Shown one piece after another: positions 18,635-28,152 of a stretch of 64,000 bases of DNA. Both the position numbers and the translations under genes were made by a program. Every line of letters begins with the position of its first letter. Position 1 is the first letter of the stretch. The notes below the pieces were generated by a model, which worked only from the letters and a program-made list of their open reading frames with translations, made no database searches and was not told where the DNA came from. Source of the DNA: Novosphingobium terrae. Lineage in GTDB: Bacteria; Pseudomonadota; Alphaproteobacteria; Sphingomonadales; Sphingomonadaceae. The stretch is taken from assembly GCF_017163935.1 (NCBI RefSeq), contig NZ_JABVZR010000002.1, positions 1,550,001 through 1,614,000 of the forward strand, written 5' to 3'.

Positions 18635-19279
18635 ATGTCGAAAGTGGCGGCGCTCGCAGGGAGCACCATCGGGCGGCGGGAAAGCCAAAGGCAGAATCGG
18701 CGAGAGGCGATCATTGCAGCGGCTCGGAGCGCCTTTTTTGAGGGTGGTTTTGCTGCCGTCTCGATGTCGGATATTGCCGCGTCAATCGGCGGATCGAAAA
18801 GCACCCTTTGGTCGTACTTTCCTTCAAAGGATGCTCTTTTTTCAGCCGTCATCGAAAGCGCGGCTGTCGAGCTGCATGGCAAATTGAAAGGGATCTTAAG
18901 GTCTGAGCTCTGTAGTTCGGAAAAGCTTCACGAATTTTCCTTGCGTTATATCGAAACGGTCTGTTCCGAGAGGTGCATAAAGCTTCATAGATTGATCATC
19001 AGCGAAGCGGAAAGATTTCCCCGAGTCGGGGAGATTTTTTATGAATGTGCGGTCTCGGTTGTTCATGATGAATTGCGAGCCTACTTTCTTGTAGAGATGC
19101 TAGAAGGACGGATGAGGCAGGCTGACCCTTCACAGGCCGCGTCCGAATTCGTGAGCCTTTTATGCCGTCCGCAGCATTTCGAGCTCTGGAATATTTCTGC
19201 TCTTAAGTCTGGTTCTGACCGGGAAGGGTATGCGTGCAGGGCGATAGACACGTTTAGGCGCGCATATCAGAAGGTGTAG
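18635..19279 (+). CDS. TetR/AcrR-family regulator
   Basis: A 214-residue TetR regulator. The DNA-binding domain is clear: RREAIIAAARSAFFEGGF, then SMSDIAASIGGSKSTLWSYFPSKDALF. The C-terminal ligand domain resembles the AefR/TetR_C group. The ATG at 18635 has GGAG upstream and starts just before the HTH. It has lower GC than the preceding GntR gene. It sits at the end of the catabolic island; its target is unknown, and no clear palindrome flanks it. Confidence 0.82.
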   Translation: MSKVAALAGSTIGRRESQRQNRREAIIAAARSAFFEGGFAAVSMSDIAASIGGSKSTLWSYFPSKDALFSAVIESAAVELHGKLKGILRSELCSSEKLHEFSLRYIETVCSERCIKLHRLIISEAERFPRVGEIFYECAVSVVHDELRAYFLVEMLEGRMRQADPSQAASEFVSLLCRPQHFELWNISALKSGSDREGYACRAIDTFRRAYQKV

Positions 19280-19742
19280 GTGTTCAAATCCGGGCATGGA
19301 CAAGAACATCAAAGTCGACTTGCCTCGAGATGTTATCGTACCTAACTGCCGTGAGGTCAGGGCGTCGGAATAAGTTGACAGTCAGTTTCGGAGCCGCAGG
19401 GTTACCAGCATTGGCACCAGTACGCTGGCACCAAGACTTGGGTGAGGTCGGTTGGTGCTGTCTCCTTCTCAAGCCAAGTTAGCCAATCTATAGGTTAAGG
19501 GTTGAGGTTGGTGTGCGAAAGATTTAAAGTTATTACTGTCCTTATCCAGAAATAGTGGGCGTTCCTCTTATCGGAAGCGACTTAAGGGAATTTTGTCGTG
19601 GACGTGCCGATGCCCGATTGATTCCACTGGCATCTGGGAAATCCAAGCACTTTACGAGATTGACAATCAATCACTTGGGAGCCTCGACATCCTGTCATAT
19701 CAAACAGCTTTGCGCCATTGGGCACGTTCAATTCCGAGACGG
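19280..19742. other. Intergenic region with an 8-bp direct repeat
   Basis: No gene is recognised. TGGCACCA occurs at 19412-19419 and 19426-19433 (14-base period), which could be a regulator site. GC is lower than in the flanking genes. Confidence 0.3.
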
Positions 19743-19759
19743 GGTTTAAGTTCGGTTTC
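19743..19759 (+). promoter_or_regulatory. PhoP-box-like direct repeat a
   Basis: GGTTTA-AGTTC-GGTTTC matches the PhoP box pattern known from enterobacteria (two (G/T)GTTTA half-sites five bases apart). It lies 100 bases before the ceramidase-like gene of the first PhoPQ-like operon. Confidence 0.5.
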
Positions 19760-19858
19760 GGTTGGCTGTGATATGAACCGGTCGCGAAAGTGATGGAGTC
19801 ATATCGGCAAGCCGAAATTTCGGCGGCTGTATGGACCGATAAGCGAGGGGGATGCCTG

Positions 19859-21232
19859 ATGATGCGCAAGGCCGCTGCATGCCTGCTTGCGGGTGTGGCA
19901 TTTGCTTTTACCAACGGAATGGTGTTGGCAGCAACCTCGAACATCTTTTCGACGGGCGCTGGGCGATCGGATACTCCCTCCTTATCAGCCTCTCTGCACC
20001 TGCAGCGTTTCGGGGAGCAACATGATCCCTTGCGTGTGCTGTTGCAAGAAACTGCTGGAAAAAGAGCGGCGCTGGTCGTCCTCGACATGACGTCGCTGTT
20101 CGGGCACACGATCCTGGCTGTGCGCCGGGTCGTGCGCGGAAACGCCGGAATCGCGCCGGACGATGTCCTCGTCATTGCCAGCCATACCTTCTCGGCCCCT
20201 CACATTTTCCCGCCCTCAGCCTATCTGGAAGGGCCGGATAAAGCGGAGGACGTGACAAGGGGCGAGCGGTTTGCTTCCGCCTTGAACGCCGCGGTCCAGC
20301 GCGCAAACGCAGATGCCGTCAAAAGCCTGAGGCCCGCGACGGTCGGGTTCGGGAGCGCGTTTGCAAAGATAGACGTCAGCCGTAACGTTGAAACGGCTCG
20401 AGCCCGGTGGCTGGGAGCAAGCGATGCCGGCCCCAGCGACAAGAGCGTTCAGACCTTGCGCTTTGACCACATGGCGCACAATTCCGTTGCGGGTCTGGCC
20501 AATTACGCGGTGCAATCCTCGATTACCGATCAGGTTGCCGTCGACGGGCATGACACGGCCATCACTGCTGATCCGGCTGGGGCTGCTATGGACCATGTAG
20601 AGCAACAGTTAGGAGAAGGAGCGGTCTGCCTGTTCCTCATCGGCGCGGCGGGTGATCAGGTGCCGTCCTTTACCGCCCGTCAGCACCTGCTGGACGGGCA
20701 AGGGGCGGATCGGGTGAGGGGGAGCGGCGCCTATCCGCTGATTGCCCTGCAGGGCGAGCGAATGGGCGAGGCGGTGCTCGCGGCTGAACCACCTCATTCA
20801 TCATCCCTCGCCGACGTCGATCTCGATGTTCAGAACCGGTCAGTGGACCTCGCCAATCAGGAGCGGCCACGCGATCTCGCGCAGCTCGAACCTACCCGTG
20901 CCTATCAATATCAATTTTCAGGGCATTCGCCGGCATCCTATGCGATTCTGGCGATTGGTGATGTCGCGATCGTCGGCGTGCAGGTCAAACGATCCGCATC
21001 CACGGGTGTCTGGATCAAGGATCATTCGCCCATCACCCACACGCTTGTCGTTACCATGGTCAATGGAACAGCAAAATATCTGCCGCACTCCGAGAGTGAT
21101 CGCCGTTTCGCATATGAGGCGATGAATTCATCTTATGTCCCTGGCAGCGTAGAAGTCATGGCCAACAGTGTCGTCGCATCGCTCCAGCAGATGCATGGTG
21201 CTCGCCCTGGCGGCAGGTGTCATGGCCGTTAA
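19859..21232 (+). CDS. Secreted ceramidase-like protein with degenerate zinc site
   Basis: A 457-residue protein with a signal peptide (LLAGVAFAFTNGMVLAA). It shares landmarks with the ceramidase-family protein at 54016: ASHTFSAPH for THTHSG, GAAGDQVPSF for GPSGDQNPLF, and a late KYLPHSESDRRFAYE segment. However, the second His of HTH is Phe, the NYAMHP histidine is replaced (NYAVQS) and the GE-type acid appears as VGVQ. Hydrolysis may be lost, and it may be a binding or signalling pseudoenzyme. The ATG at 19859 has GAGGGGG eight bases upstream. It precedes the response regulator by 92 bases. Confidence 0.65.
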   Translation: MMRKAAACLLAGVAFAFTNGMVLAATSNIFSTGAGRSDTPSLSASLHLQRFGEQHDPLRVLLQETAGKRAALVVLDMTSLFGHTILAVRRVVRGNAGIAPDDVLVIASHTFSAPHIFPPSAYLEGPDKAEDVTRGERFASALNAAVQRANADAVKSLRPATVGFGSAFAKIDVSRNVETARARWLGASDAGPSDKSVQTLRFDHMAHNSVAGLANYAVQSSITDQVAVDGHDTAITADPAGAAMDHVEQQLGEGAVCLFLIGAAGDQVPSFTARQHLLDGQGADRVRGSGAYPLIALQGERMGEAVLAAEPPHSSSLADVDLDVQNRSVDLANQERPRDLAQLEPTRAYQYQFSGHSPASYAILAIGDVAIVGVQVKRSASTGVWIKDHSPITHTLVVTMVNGTAKYLPHSESDRRFAYEAMNSSYVPGSVEVMANSVVASLQQMHGARPGGRCHGR

Positions 21233-21324
21233 GGGTGATCCGACGGGGGTGGGGTTCAAGCGGGCTCACCTGAGGGAGAGTGTTGGTTAGACCCGGGCTG
21301 TCAAGATCATTTCAGGGGCCGGAC

Positions 21325-21990
21325 ATGAAGATACTTCTTGCAGAAGATGATCGAGATCTTGCTACGCGGCTGTCTCGGGCGCTCAACCGTGAGGCCTTTG
21401 CCGTCGACTGGGCGCAGGATGGCGAGACCGCACTCTTTCTGGCGCGAACGGGTAGCTATGATTGTGTCATTCTAGACCTTGGCCTGCCCAAGATCGATGG
21501 TCTCGCGGTCTTGCGGCAATGGCGCGAAGACGGGTTGAACGTTCCGGTGCTGATCCTGACAGCGCGCTATGCTTGGGCTGACAAATCGGCCGGTTTCGCT
21601 GCCGGTGCCGATGATTATCTGACCAAGCCTTTTCTGGGACAAGAACTAATTGTGCGCCTTCGCGCGCTTATTCGCAGAGCAAATGGTCAGAAAGCCGGCT
21701 GCGTACGATGTGGACCTCTCACCTATGATCCTATCAGCGGCGCCTTCACTCTTGGTAGCGAAACTCTACGTCTGACAGCATTTGAAGCGCGGATTCTCAC
21801 CCGACTCGTGCAGTTTCCCGAGGCCGTGGTCGAGCGCGACAAGTTGCTCGACAGCATCTATGAATTTGAAGCCGATGTGCCCAACAATTCCTTCGAGGTT
21901 CTGATTGGTCGGCTGCGTCGCAAGATCGGCCACCAGATGATAGAGACTGTCAGGGGACAGGGCTATCGCCTTACGGCGGGTATCAAGTGA
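21325..21990 (+). CDS. PhoP-like OmpR-family response regulator 1
   Basis: A 221-residue response regulator. The receiver has acidic AEDD, the phospho-acceptor D51 in ILDLGLP, LTAR and the TKPF lysine. The C-terminal winged helix ends IETVRGQGYRL. The pattern TAR-AW-DK, AGADDYLTKPF and EVLIGRLRRKI is PhoP/QseB-like. The ATG at 21325 has AGGGG six bases upstream. It overlaps the kinase gene by four bases. It would control genes carrying the PhoP-box-like repeats; that link is inferred. Confidence 0.88.
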   Translation: MKILLAEDDRDLATRLSRALNREAFAVDWAQDGETALFLARTGSYDCVILDLGLPKIDGLAVLRQWREDGLNVPVLILTARYAWADKSAGFAAGADDYLTKPFLGQELIVRLRALIRRANGQKAGCVRCGPLTYDPISGAFTLGSETLRLTAFEARILTRLVQFPEAVVERDKLLDSIYEFEADVPNNSFEVLIGRLRRKIGHQMIETVRGQGYRLTAGIK

Positions 21991-23306
21991 AACTACCGCT
22001 TTCGCTTCATGCCAGGGTGGGCTTGCTGTCGATCCTCATGGTGATCGCTGTTTTCGCTGCCAATTTCAAGGTAATCACCTTCGCTTTTGAAGGTGTCCTG
22101 GCGGACAACATTGATATAAGGCTGGATACCAACATAATTTTGCTACGACAATCCGTAGGCAATGGCGGCCTCCTAAACGTCGGGGGTTTGAGGGCATTTC
22201 CTGATCTCGTTAATCTCCCCTCCGGTTGGGGTTGGGATGTGGCCACGCCATCGGGACATTGGCATCGCGGCTTGGCCCCTGGTGACATCAGCTATCCTTT
22301 TCCTCGTATCCATGAGGATCGCGGCATTTACAGCGGTCGAGGACATGCCGTCTCAGGCGAGGAAGTCCATGTCCGCCGTCTCGACGAGGCTAGTCCCACT
22401 GGTACGATCAGAATCATCATGATGAGCCCCCGCGTGCAGATCGACAATGAGATCCATCGGGTCGGCGTGGAAATGTACACGGTCGGCGCCCAGGTCGTGG
22501 CGTTGTTGATCGTCATATCGATCTTACAGATCAGGGTTGGCCTTTACCCGCTGCGAAAGCTGGTTGATGATGTGGCGAAAGTGCATTCGGGAACGGCAGC
22601 CTCGCTCCCCGAACGCCAGCCCAGCGATCTTCAGCCACTGGCCACGGAGATCAATGCGTTGATCCTGCGTAACAAGACCGGGCTGGAAACCGCGCGCATC
22701 CACGCCGCCAACCTGGCCCATGCTGTCGCCACGCCGCTGGCCTCTCTGATGCTGCAACTGGAGTATGAAGAGGCGAGCCAAGAGGCGCAGGACCTGCTCG
22801 CGCATGTCTCGCAGCGCGTCGCCCACCATCTGCATCGCGCCCGGGGAGCGGCCGCAGGGGCGGATGGCCCATGTCATTGCGATGTGAACAAGGTGGTGGA
22901 GGACGTACGCGCGACGATGGCCCTGATCCATCGCAGCCATCCTGTCGAGATCGCGACGCAGATTTCGGAAACCTGCACAACGGCGGTCGATGCGGAAGAT
23001 TTGGGGGAGATGCTCAGTAATCTGGTCGATAATGCTTGCCGCTATGCCAAGACTTGCGTGTCAATTTCGGTGATGACCAGGGGCGCGCGACTCGAGCTGA
23101 TTGTCGAAGATGACGGAGACGGCGTGCCGGAAGATAAAATATTCAGTATTCTTCAGCCCGGTGTTCGTCTTGACGAAGTTAGTAAGGGCTACGGGCTTGG
23201 CTTGGCGATCGTTCGCGAACTGGTTGAACTCTATGGCGGAACATTGAAAATCGACGGTTCAGGCGGGTCGGGCGGTCTGCGGGCGATTGTCGATCTTCCC
23301 CGCTGA
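21987..23306 (+). CDS. PhoQ-like sensor histidine kinase 1
   Basis: A 439-residue kinase. There are two membrane segments (about residues 12-35 and 165-183), a periplasmic domain of about 130 residues, a HAMP-like linker, the phospho-acceptor H245 in NLAHAVATPLA and the helix HHLHRAR, as in PhoQ. The ATPase has NLVDNACRYA, DDGDGVPED and GYGLGLAIV. It starts with GTG inside the regulator stop. The periplasmic input signal is unknown; acidic patches are not as obvious as in enteric PhoQ. Confidence 0.88.
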   Translation: MKLPLSLHARVGLLSILMVIAVFAANFKVITFAFEGVLADNIDIRLDTNIILLRQSVGNGGLLNVGGLRAFPDLVNLPSGWGWDVATPSGHWHRGLAPGDISYPFPRIHEDRGIYSGRGHAVSGEEVHVRRLDEASPTGTIRIIMMSPRVQIDNEIHRVGVEMYTVGAQVVALLIVISILQIRVGLYPLRKLVDDVAKVHSGTAASLPERQPSDLQPLATEINALILRNKTGLETARIHAANLAHAVATPLASLMLQLEYEEASQEAQDLLAHVSQRVAHHLHRARGAAAGADGPCHCDVNKVVEDVRATMALIHRSHPVEIATQISETCTTAVDAEDLGEMLSNLVDNACRYAKTCVSISVMTRGARLELIVEDDGDGVPEDKIFSILQPGVRLDEVSKGYGLGLAIVRELVELYGGTLKIDGSGGSGGLRAIVDLPR

Positions 23307-23317
23307 GTTTTGCATTT

Positions 23318-23334
23318 GGTTTAAGTTCGATTTC
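23318..23334 (+). promoter_or_regulatory. PhoP-box-like direct repeat b
   Basis: GGTTTA-AGTTC-GATTTC, with the same TTTAAGTTCG core as repeat a. It is 279 bases before the next TBDR gene, in a gap of 306 bases that is AT-rich near the start codon and otherwise has no gene. Confidence 0.45.
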
Positions 23335-23612
23335 GTAGCGCTGTGCTAAGCAGGTTTTGCTCCCAGGGAAAGCATTCTCATGGCCGCGAATGGAGCGGAC
23401 TGCTGTCGAGACGTCGGTGAAGGTTCTTCGAAAGGCGGGATGGCTCGCTTTCGAGTTCCGGCGCTCTGGCAAACAGGCCTGCTCTTGAGGCTGCTCGCGC
23501 GTGGAACGTGCTTTCGCGCGGCTTGTTACACGCCCGTCGGATCGGATTAAGTTTAGATAACTGTATTTTAATGATAAAATTAATAACGGCATAAATATGG
23601 GAGGAGCCAGCC

Positions 23613-25859
23613 ATGGCCTTACATCGTTTCGCATTGACTATGTGGGCAGGCGCTAGCTGTCTGGCCTTGGCGGGTACGGCGCTCGCGCAATCGACCACGC
23701 CGCAATCCTCGACAGGTGATCAGAACACTGGAGTCGGCGAGATCATCGTGACCGCCAACCGCATCGCCTCGCTGGCGTCCAAGACGCCGATTACCCTGAC
23801 GGCCGTCAACGCGGACAAACTGGCATCGCAGGGTGTCACCAATCCCACGCAATTGATGGACGTAGTTCCCAACATAACCATCGATCGAGGCAATGCCAAT
23901 GGCTTGCAGATCAACATTCGCGGGGTCACCTCGACGGGCACAGCCTCGCAATCGGCTGCCTTCCTGCTCGACGGTATCTATGTGCAGCAGCAGAACGCAC
24001 AGGAAGTCGCCTTCTACGACCTGAGCCGAGTCGAGGTGCTTCGTGGGCCGCAGGGCACGCTTTATGGCCGCAACACGACGGCGGGCGTGGTCAATGTCAT
24101 CGCCGCGGAGCCCACGCAGAAGTTCGGCGCCTCAATCGAAGGCGGTTACGGCGTCTACAACGCGCGTAATGTGACCGCGGTCATCAACACGCCGATCACG
24201 GAGACACTGGCCGTCCGGCTGGCCGGCAATTATGAGGCGCGTGACTCCTATTATCGCCAGACCGTCGCGCAGCCCTACAAGAACCCGCTCGACAAGGACA
24301 ACAAGTCGCTGCGGTTCAGCGCCTTGTGGAAGCCGACCGACGCGATCAAATGGCTGGTCAAGGTCGACTATACCTGGCTGAACGGTGCAGGCAGCGGCTT
24401 CGGGACTTCGCCGCTGATCTCGAACTTTTATGCCATGCCGCTGCCGGTCCCGCCGGCGGGCCAGCGCTCGCCCGATCCGGCCTACATCAACCCTTCGGCC
24501 GATGCGGCGCTGGCCAAGACCTACGCCAATGCCGCGCCCTTCTCGACCAATGACAGCACCTGGAGCGCCACCAGTAACCTTGACTGGCGACTGGGCAAAG
24601 ACTGGACGCTGACCGTGCTGACCGGCTATCGCGAATTTAGCCGCAACGATACTGGCTCGGTGTTCTGGGGCACTGATTACAGCGGGGCGACGCCGGTCAA
24701 CACTGTTCAGAGTGCCTTCACAACGCAGTTCTCGCGTTCGAATTCTGAAGAGATCCGGCTGGCCTATGACAATGGCAGGCTCAAGGCGCAGACAGGCTTC
24801 TACCATTTCTACAACCACGACACCACCATGCTGGCCTTTGGCAGCTTTGGCCTGCCAGCGCCCAATGTCTGGCAGGATTCGGTCGGCGTTTTCGGTCAGG
24901 CAACCTATTCGGTGACCGATCGCTGGCGCCTGACGGGCGGCCTGCGCTATACCCGGGACAGGCTGTTCTCAAACAGTCAGGCTGAATTGTTGCTGCCATT
25001 CGGTCCTTTCGTGCTCAGCGACTCCACGGTGGGTGGGCAGAGCAGCAAAGTGACATGGAAGGTGGGCAGCGACTTCGACATCACGTCGCATGTGATGGCC
25101 TATCTCACCGTGGCGACCGGTTATAAAGCGATTGGTTTCAATGCCAACTGCAAACCTACGGATCCAGGCTGCGAGTACAAGCCCGAAACTCTGACCAACT
25201 ATGAGGGTGGCATCAAGGCGCGCTTGCTGTCGAACAAGCTTAATGTGACGGCCGATTATTTCCATTACAACTATAACGATCTGCAGATCAGCCAGATTGT
25301 TTCGCAGCTGATCGGTGGCGTTCTGACCCCCGGTTCGTTGACGACCAATGCCGCCAAAGCTAAGGTCGACGGCATCGAGCTGGAAGGAACCTTCGCTCCC
25401 ACCCAGCGGCACCACTTCGACTTCTCGATTGCCTGGCTCAATGCGCGCTACGGCGCCTATGCCGTCGCGCAAGTCGCCGGATCGGGCAACTACGACAATG
25501 ACAAGCTGGACCACGCCCCGACTTGGGCGTTGAACGGCGGATACACCTATCGCTATCCGCTGGCGAGCGGTGCCTCGGTCGAGGCTGGGGTCCATACCCG
25601 TTACACCACGGCGCAGTACATCATCAACTCCTCGGTCAACGCCCAGTTCGTCCAGCCGGCCTTCACCAAGACCGATTTGCGCTTGCGCTACACGGCGCCG
25701 GGCGAGCGCTGGTACGTCGAGGGTTACGCCAAGAACCTCGAGAACACCGTTGATGTCACCTACATCAACACGGCTCCCGGATGGCCCGCGTTGAACAACG
25801 GTACGGTCAGCACCGGCGATCCGCGCACCTATGGCGTTCGCGCCGGGCTCAAATTCTGA
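23613..25859 (+). CDS. TonB-dependent receptor (PhoPQ-like region, 1)
   Basis: A 748-residue TBDR. It has a signal peptide ending ALAQ, a TonB-box/plug start around EIIVTANRIASLASKTP, the plug motif VLRGPQGTLYGRNTTAG, and a long barrel ending in RAGLKF. GGGAGGAG lies at an ideal distance. It heads an apparent operon with the NTF2-like, DoxX and PepSY-TM genes. Substrate unknown: iron-chelate receptors are often linked to PepSY proteins, but catabolic receptors of this class take up plant or aromatic compounds. Confidence 0.88.
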   Translation: MALHRFALTMWAGASCLALAGTALAQSTTPQSSTGDQNTGVGEIIVTANRIASLASKTPITLTAVNADKLASQGVTNPTQLMDVVPNITIDRGNANGLQINIRGVTSTGTASQSAAFLLDGIYVQQQNAQEVAFYDLSRVEVLRGPQGTLYGRNTTAGVVNVIAAEPTQKFGASIEGGYGVYNARNVTAVINTPITETLAVRLAGNYEARDSYYRQTVAQPYKNPLDKDNKSLRFSALWKPTDAIKWLVKVDYTWLNGAGSGFGTSPLISNFYAMPLPVPPAGQRSPDPAYINPSADAALAKTYANAAPFSTNDSTWSATSNLDWRLGKDWTLTVLTGYREFSRNDTGSVFWGTDYSGATPVNTVQSAFTTQFSRSNSEEIRLAYDNGRLKAQTGFYHFYNHDTTMLAFGSFGLPAPNVWQDSVGVFGQATYSVTDRWRLTGGLRYTRDRLFSNSQAELLLPFGPFVLSDSTVGGQSSKVTWKVGSDFDITSHVMAYLTVATGYKAIGFNANCKPTDPGCEYKPETLTNYEGGIKARLLSNKLNVTADYFHYNYNDLQISQIVSQLIGGVLTPGSLTTNAAKAKVDGIELEGTFAPTQRHHFDFSIAWLNARYGAYAVAQVAGSGNYDNDKLDHAPTWALNGGYTYRYPLASGASVEAGVHTRYTTAQYIINSSVNAQFVQPAFTKTDLRLRYTAPGERWYVEGYAKNLENTVDVTYINTAPGWPALNNGTVSTGDPRTYGVRAGLKF

Positions 25860-25930
25860 CACCTCCAGCGGTCGGCGGCTCCCATGGCCGTCGGCCCACT
25901 TTTATTCGCTGGCCGTAAGGATTCAAGACG

Positions 25931-26392
25931 ATGCAACGTTTCCCGCTGTCAGGCCAGGCTTTGGCGCTGGCATTTCTCATCGCATCTCCAGCCAGTGCCG
26001 AGCCGGCTTCTCGAGCGACCGAGCAGAAGCTGCTCGAAGCTGAGGATGCGCTTTTTGCTGCCGACATCCACCACGATGTTGCGGCGATCGAGCGCGGTTT
26101 CGCCGATGAGGCTGTCTTCGTCCACGCCAATGGCATGATGCAGACCAAGGCTGACTATATCGAGGCAGCCCGCCATCCCAAATTCTCCCCCAGCGAGATT
26201 ACGACCGAGAGGCGCACCGTGCGGATTTTCGGTAAGGTTGGCGTGGTGCGCGGGATCAAAAAGCTGACGGCGGGTCCGATGCATCTCTCGGGAAGCTATC
26301 TGGCCGTCTATGTGCTACGCGACGGGCGGTGGCAAATGCTCGAGGAGCAGTCGGCCCCTGCGTATGTGCCGCCCGCCGTACCCAATCCCTGA
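25931..26392 (+). CDS. Secreted NTF2-like/SnoaL-fold protein
   Basis: A 153-residue protein with a signal peptide (ALALAFLIASPASA). It carries an NTF2-like alpha/beta domain (DUF4440 type): LLEAEDALFAADIHHD, FADEAVFVHANG, then strands RTVRIFG and GSYLAVYVLRDGRWQM. Such domains bind small hydrophobic ligands or act as cone-shaped isomerases. It lies 71 bases after the TBDR gene and before DoxX. Periplasmic location is likely; function unknown. Confidence 0.75.
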   Translation: MQRFPLSGQALALAFLIASPASAEPASRATEQKLLEAEDALFAADIHHDVAAIERGFADEAVFVHANGMMQTKADYIEAARHPKFSPSEITTERRTVRIFGKVGVVRGIKKLTAGPMHLSGSYLAVYVLRDGRWQMLEEQSAPAYVPPAVPNP

Positions 26393-26428
26393 TAAACTGC
26401 AAGCTCTCATTCAAGTCAGGAACAGCAT

Positions 26429-26878
26429 ATGCCTGCCGTCAGCAAATCGTCTGCCCTGTTGCGGCGCCTGTGGGATGGCGAGCCTTCTACTGTTACGGCG
26501 GCGCCCTATGCCGCCCTTCTTCTGCGAATCACCCTGGCAGCGTTCTTTCTGGCCCATCTCTACAACAAGTTTTTCACCAAGGACGGGTTCTGGGGATGGT
26601 GGGCGGCGTTGACGCGCCTGCACTCCGCTTATGTGCCGATCTATGTCCTCAGCGTGGAGTTCTTCTGCGCGATCCTGTTGCCGCTGGGTTTCAAGACGCG
26701 CTGGGTTGCGCTCTATGCCGTTCCGTCCTTCATTGGCATCATCGCATTCTGGATACGCATTGGCGGTTACTGGTTCACCAACCCGGGCGCGGAGTTCCCA
26801 GTGATGTGGCTCTGCCTACTGATCCTGCAGGTGGTGCTGGGCGATGGGGCATTCTCCCTCAAGACCGGACGCGGGTGA
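26429..26878 (+). CDS. DoxX-family inner-membrane protein
   Basis: A 149-residue protein with about four hydrophobic helices, starting LLLRITLAAFFLAHLYNKF, which is the DoxX pattern of small quinone-linked membrane proteins. It lies between the NTF2-like and PepSY-TM genes with short gaps. It may form part of an electron-transfer or detoxification unit in the inner membrane; the role is not established. Confidence 0.78.
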   Translation: MPAVSKSSALLRRLWDGEPSTVTAAPYAALLLRITLAAFFLAHLYNKFFTKDGFWGWWAALTRLHSAYVPIYVLSVEFFCAILLPLGFKTRWVALYAVPSFIGIIAFWIRIGGYWFTNPGAEFPVMWLCLLILQVVLGDGAFSLKTGRG

Positions 26879-26885
26879 TCCTGCT

Positions 26886-28082
26886 ATGCAAATGCGAGCC
26901 ATTCATCGTGTCCTCTCCATCCTGGTGGTGGTCTTCACGCTCTATCTCGGTGTAACGGGATCGCTGATCGAGATGATCGATTTCAAGACCATCATTACCG
27001 ACGCACCGGCAACGGATCCTGACCGAAAGGCGATGCGTGAGGATTTCGCCGGACCGCCCAACTTCCGAGTGCTGGGGGTGACCGATCATGTCGCGCCCGT
27101 GCTGCCTCAGGGCTCCGATCTGGCGGTCATGACGGCCAGGATTATCCGCAGGGCCAGAGAGCGGTTCGGCCAGACGCCGCTTAAATTCGTGGAATTGCGC
27201 ATGGCTGGCCGCACGCCGGTCGGCCAGGTCAGGACCGCGCAGGGCGAGTATCGTTTCGACGCCGAAAGCGGTGCGTTTTTGGGCATGGCGCCTGAAGTCG
27301 AGAATGAGAACATGCCGCCGCCCGCCTTGCGCAATACCTTCAAACATCTTCACCGAATGACCACCTTCGGCAACTGGGCACTGTGGATCAACATCATTGT
27401 ATCCCTTGCTCTGGCGATGCTGATTGTCACCGGGATCGTGATCTACGGGCGGGTCTACGCGATGCGCCGTAAGATCAAGCGCGGCAATCCGTTCTGGAGC
27501 GCGGGCGGCACATGGCGCCACCTGCATCGTTCGATTTCGATGGCCGCGGCTCTTTTCCTCACGCTAATGGTCATGAGCGGGGCGTGGCTGGCGGTCGAGA
27601 GCCTGATGTTCGGCCTGTATCTCTCCCATTCGCCGGGTGTATTCATGATCGACCCTTCCGCGCCGCTCGACGACAAGGCGCTGCCCACCATGGTCCGCAC
27701 AACGCTCGATGCCTTTCACAAAGCCGAACCGGGTGAAGGGCTGCGCGTTCTGCGCCTTCGCCACTATGGTACCTGGGACCAGGGCGTTGTCATCACGGCG
27801 GGACAGGAAGCACGTCAACTGGTCTTCGATACCGCCAGCGGCCAACCGATGCGGCTGACCGAACCGGGATATCCTCCCACTGGCTTCCCATTTGGATGGC
27901 AGGCTCACCAATGGGCAAAGAGCGTCCACCGTGGGGATTTTTTTGGTCTGACGGGGCGTATGACCAACTTCCTGGCCGGGCTCGCTATGATCTATCTCTC
28001 TGTTTCCGGCATCGTCATGTACTGGACGATGTGGGCCAAGAGGCGATCGAGCGGCCGGACATCCTTCTTCTGGAAGGGTTAA
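26886..28082 (+). CDS. PepSY-TM membrane protein 1
   Basis: A 398-residue PepSY-associated membrane protein. An N-terminal helix (HRVLSILVVVFTLYLGVTG) is followed by a periplasmic PepSY-like domain and two or three further helices with conserved histidines (KHLHRM, HLHRSI, HQWAKSVHRG), ending in a last helix and a basic tail. Proteins of this group accompany TBDRs and are proposed reductases or helpers in uptake of ferric or other ligands. Two homologues follow at 33223 and 37520. The ATG at 26886 is seven bases past the DoxX stop. Confidence 0.83.
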   Translation: MQMRAIHRVLSILVVVFTLYLGVTGSLIEMIDFKTIITDAPATDPDRKAMREDFAGPPNFRVLGVTDHVAPVLPQGSDLAVMTARIIRRARERFGQTPLKFVELRMAGRTPVGQVRTAQGEYRFDAESGAFLGMAPEVENENMPPPALRNTFKHLHRMTTFGNWALWINIIVSLALAMLIVTGIVIYGRVYAMRRKIKRGNPFWSAGGTWRHLHRSISMAAALFLTLMVMSGAWLAVESLMFGLYLSHSPGVFMIDPSAPLDDKALPTMVRTTLDAFHKAEPGEGLRVLRLRHYGTWDQGVVITAGQEARQLVFDTASGQPMRLTEPGYPPTGFPFGWQAHQWAKSVHRGDFFGLTGRMTNFLAGLAMIYLSVSGIVMYWTMWAKRRSSGRTSFFWKG

Positions 28083-28152
28083 GGTCAGAGCCTGCGTCCC
28101 GGTGAACTTGCCAGGGAGTCCATGACCATCATGATTACGGGGGGCACAAGAC

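Noticed and set aside
19412-19433. The TGGCACCA direct repeat as a TetR operator.
   Set aside because: Only two copies in direct orientation, with no palindrome, and not repeated elsewhere near the TetR gene.
19669-19680. TCACTTGGGAGC as another GntR operator.
   Set aside because: Only one arm matches; the second arm is lost.
25869-25895. GC-rich inverted repeat after the TBDR at 23613 as a terminator.
   Set aside because: Several mismatches in the stem, and the next genes appear to be in the same operon.
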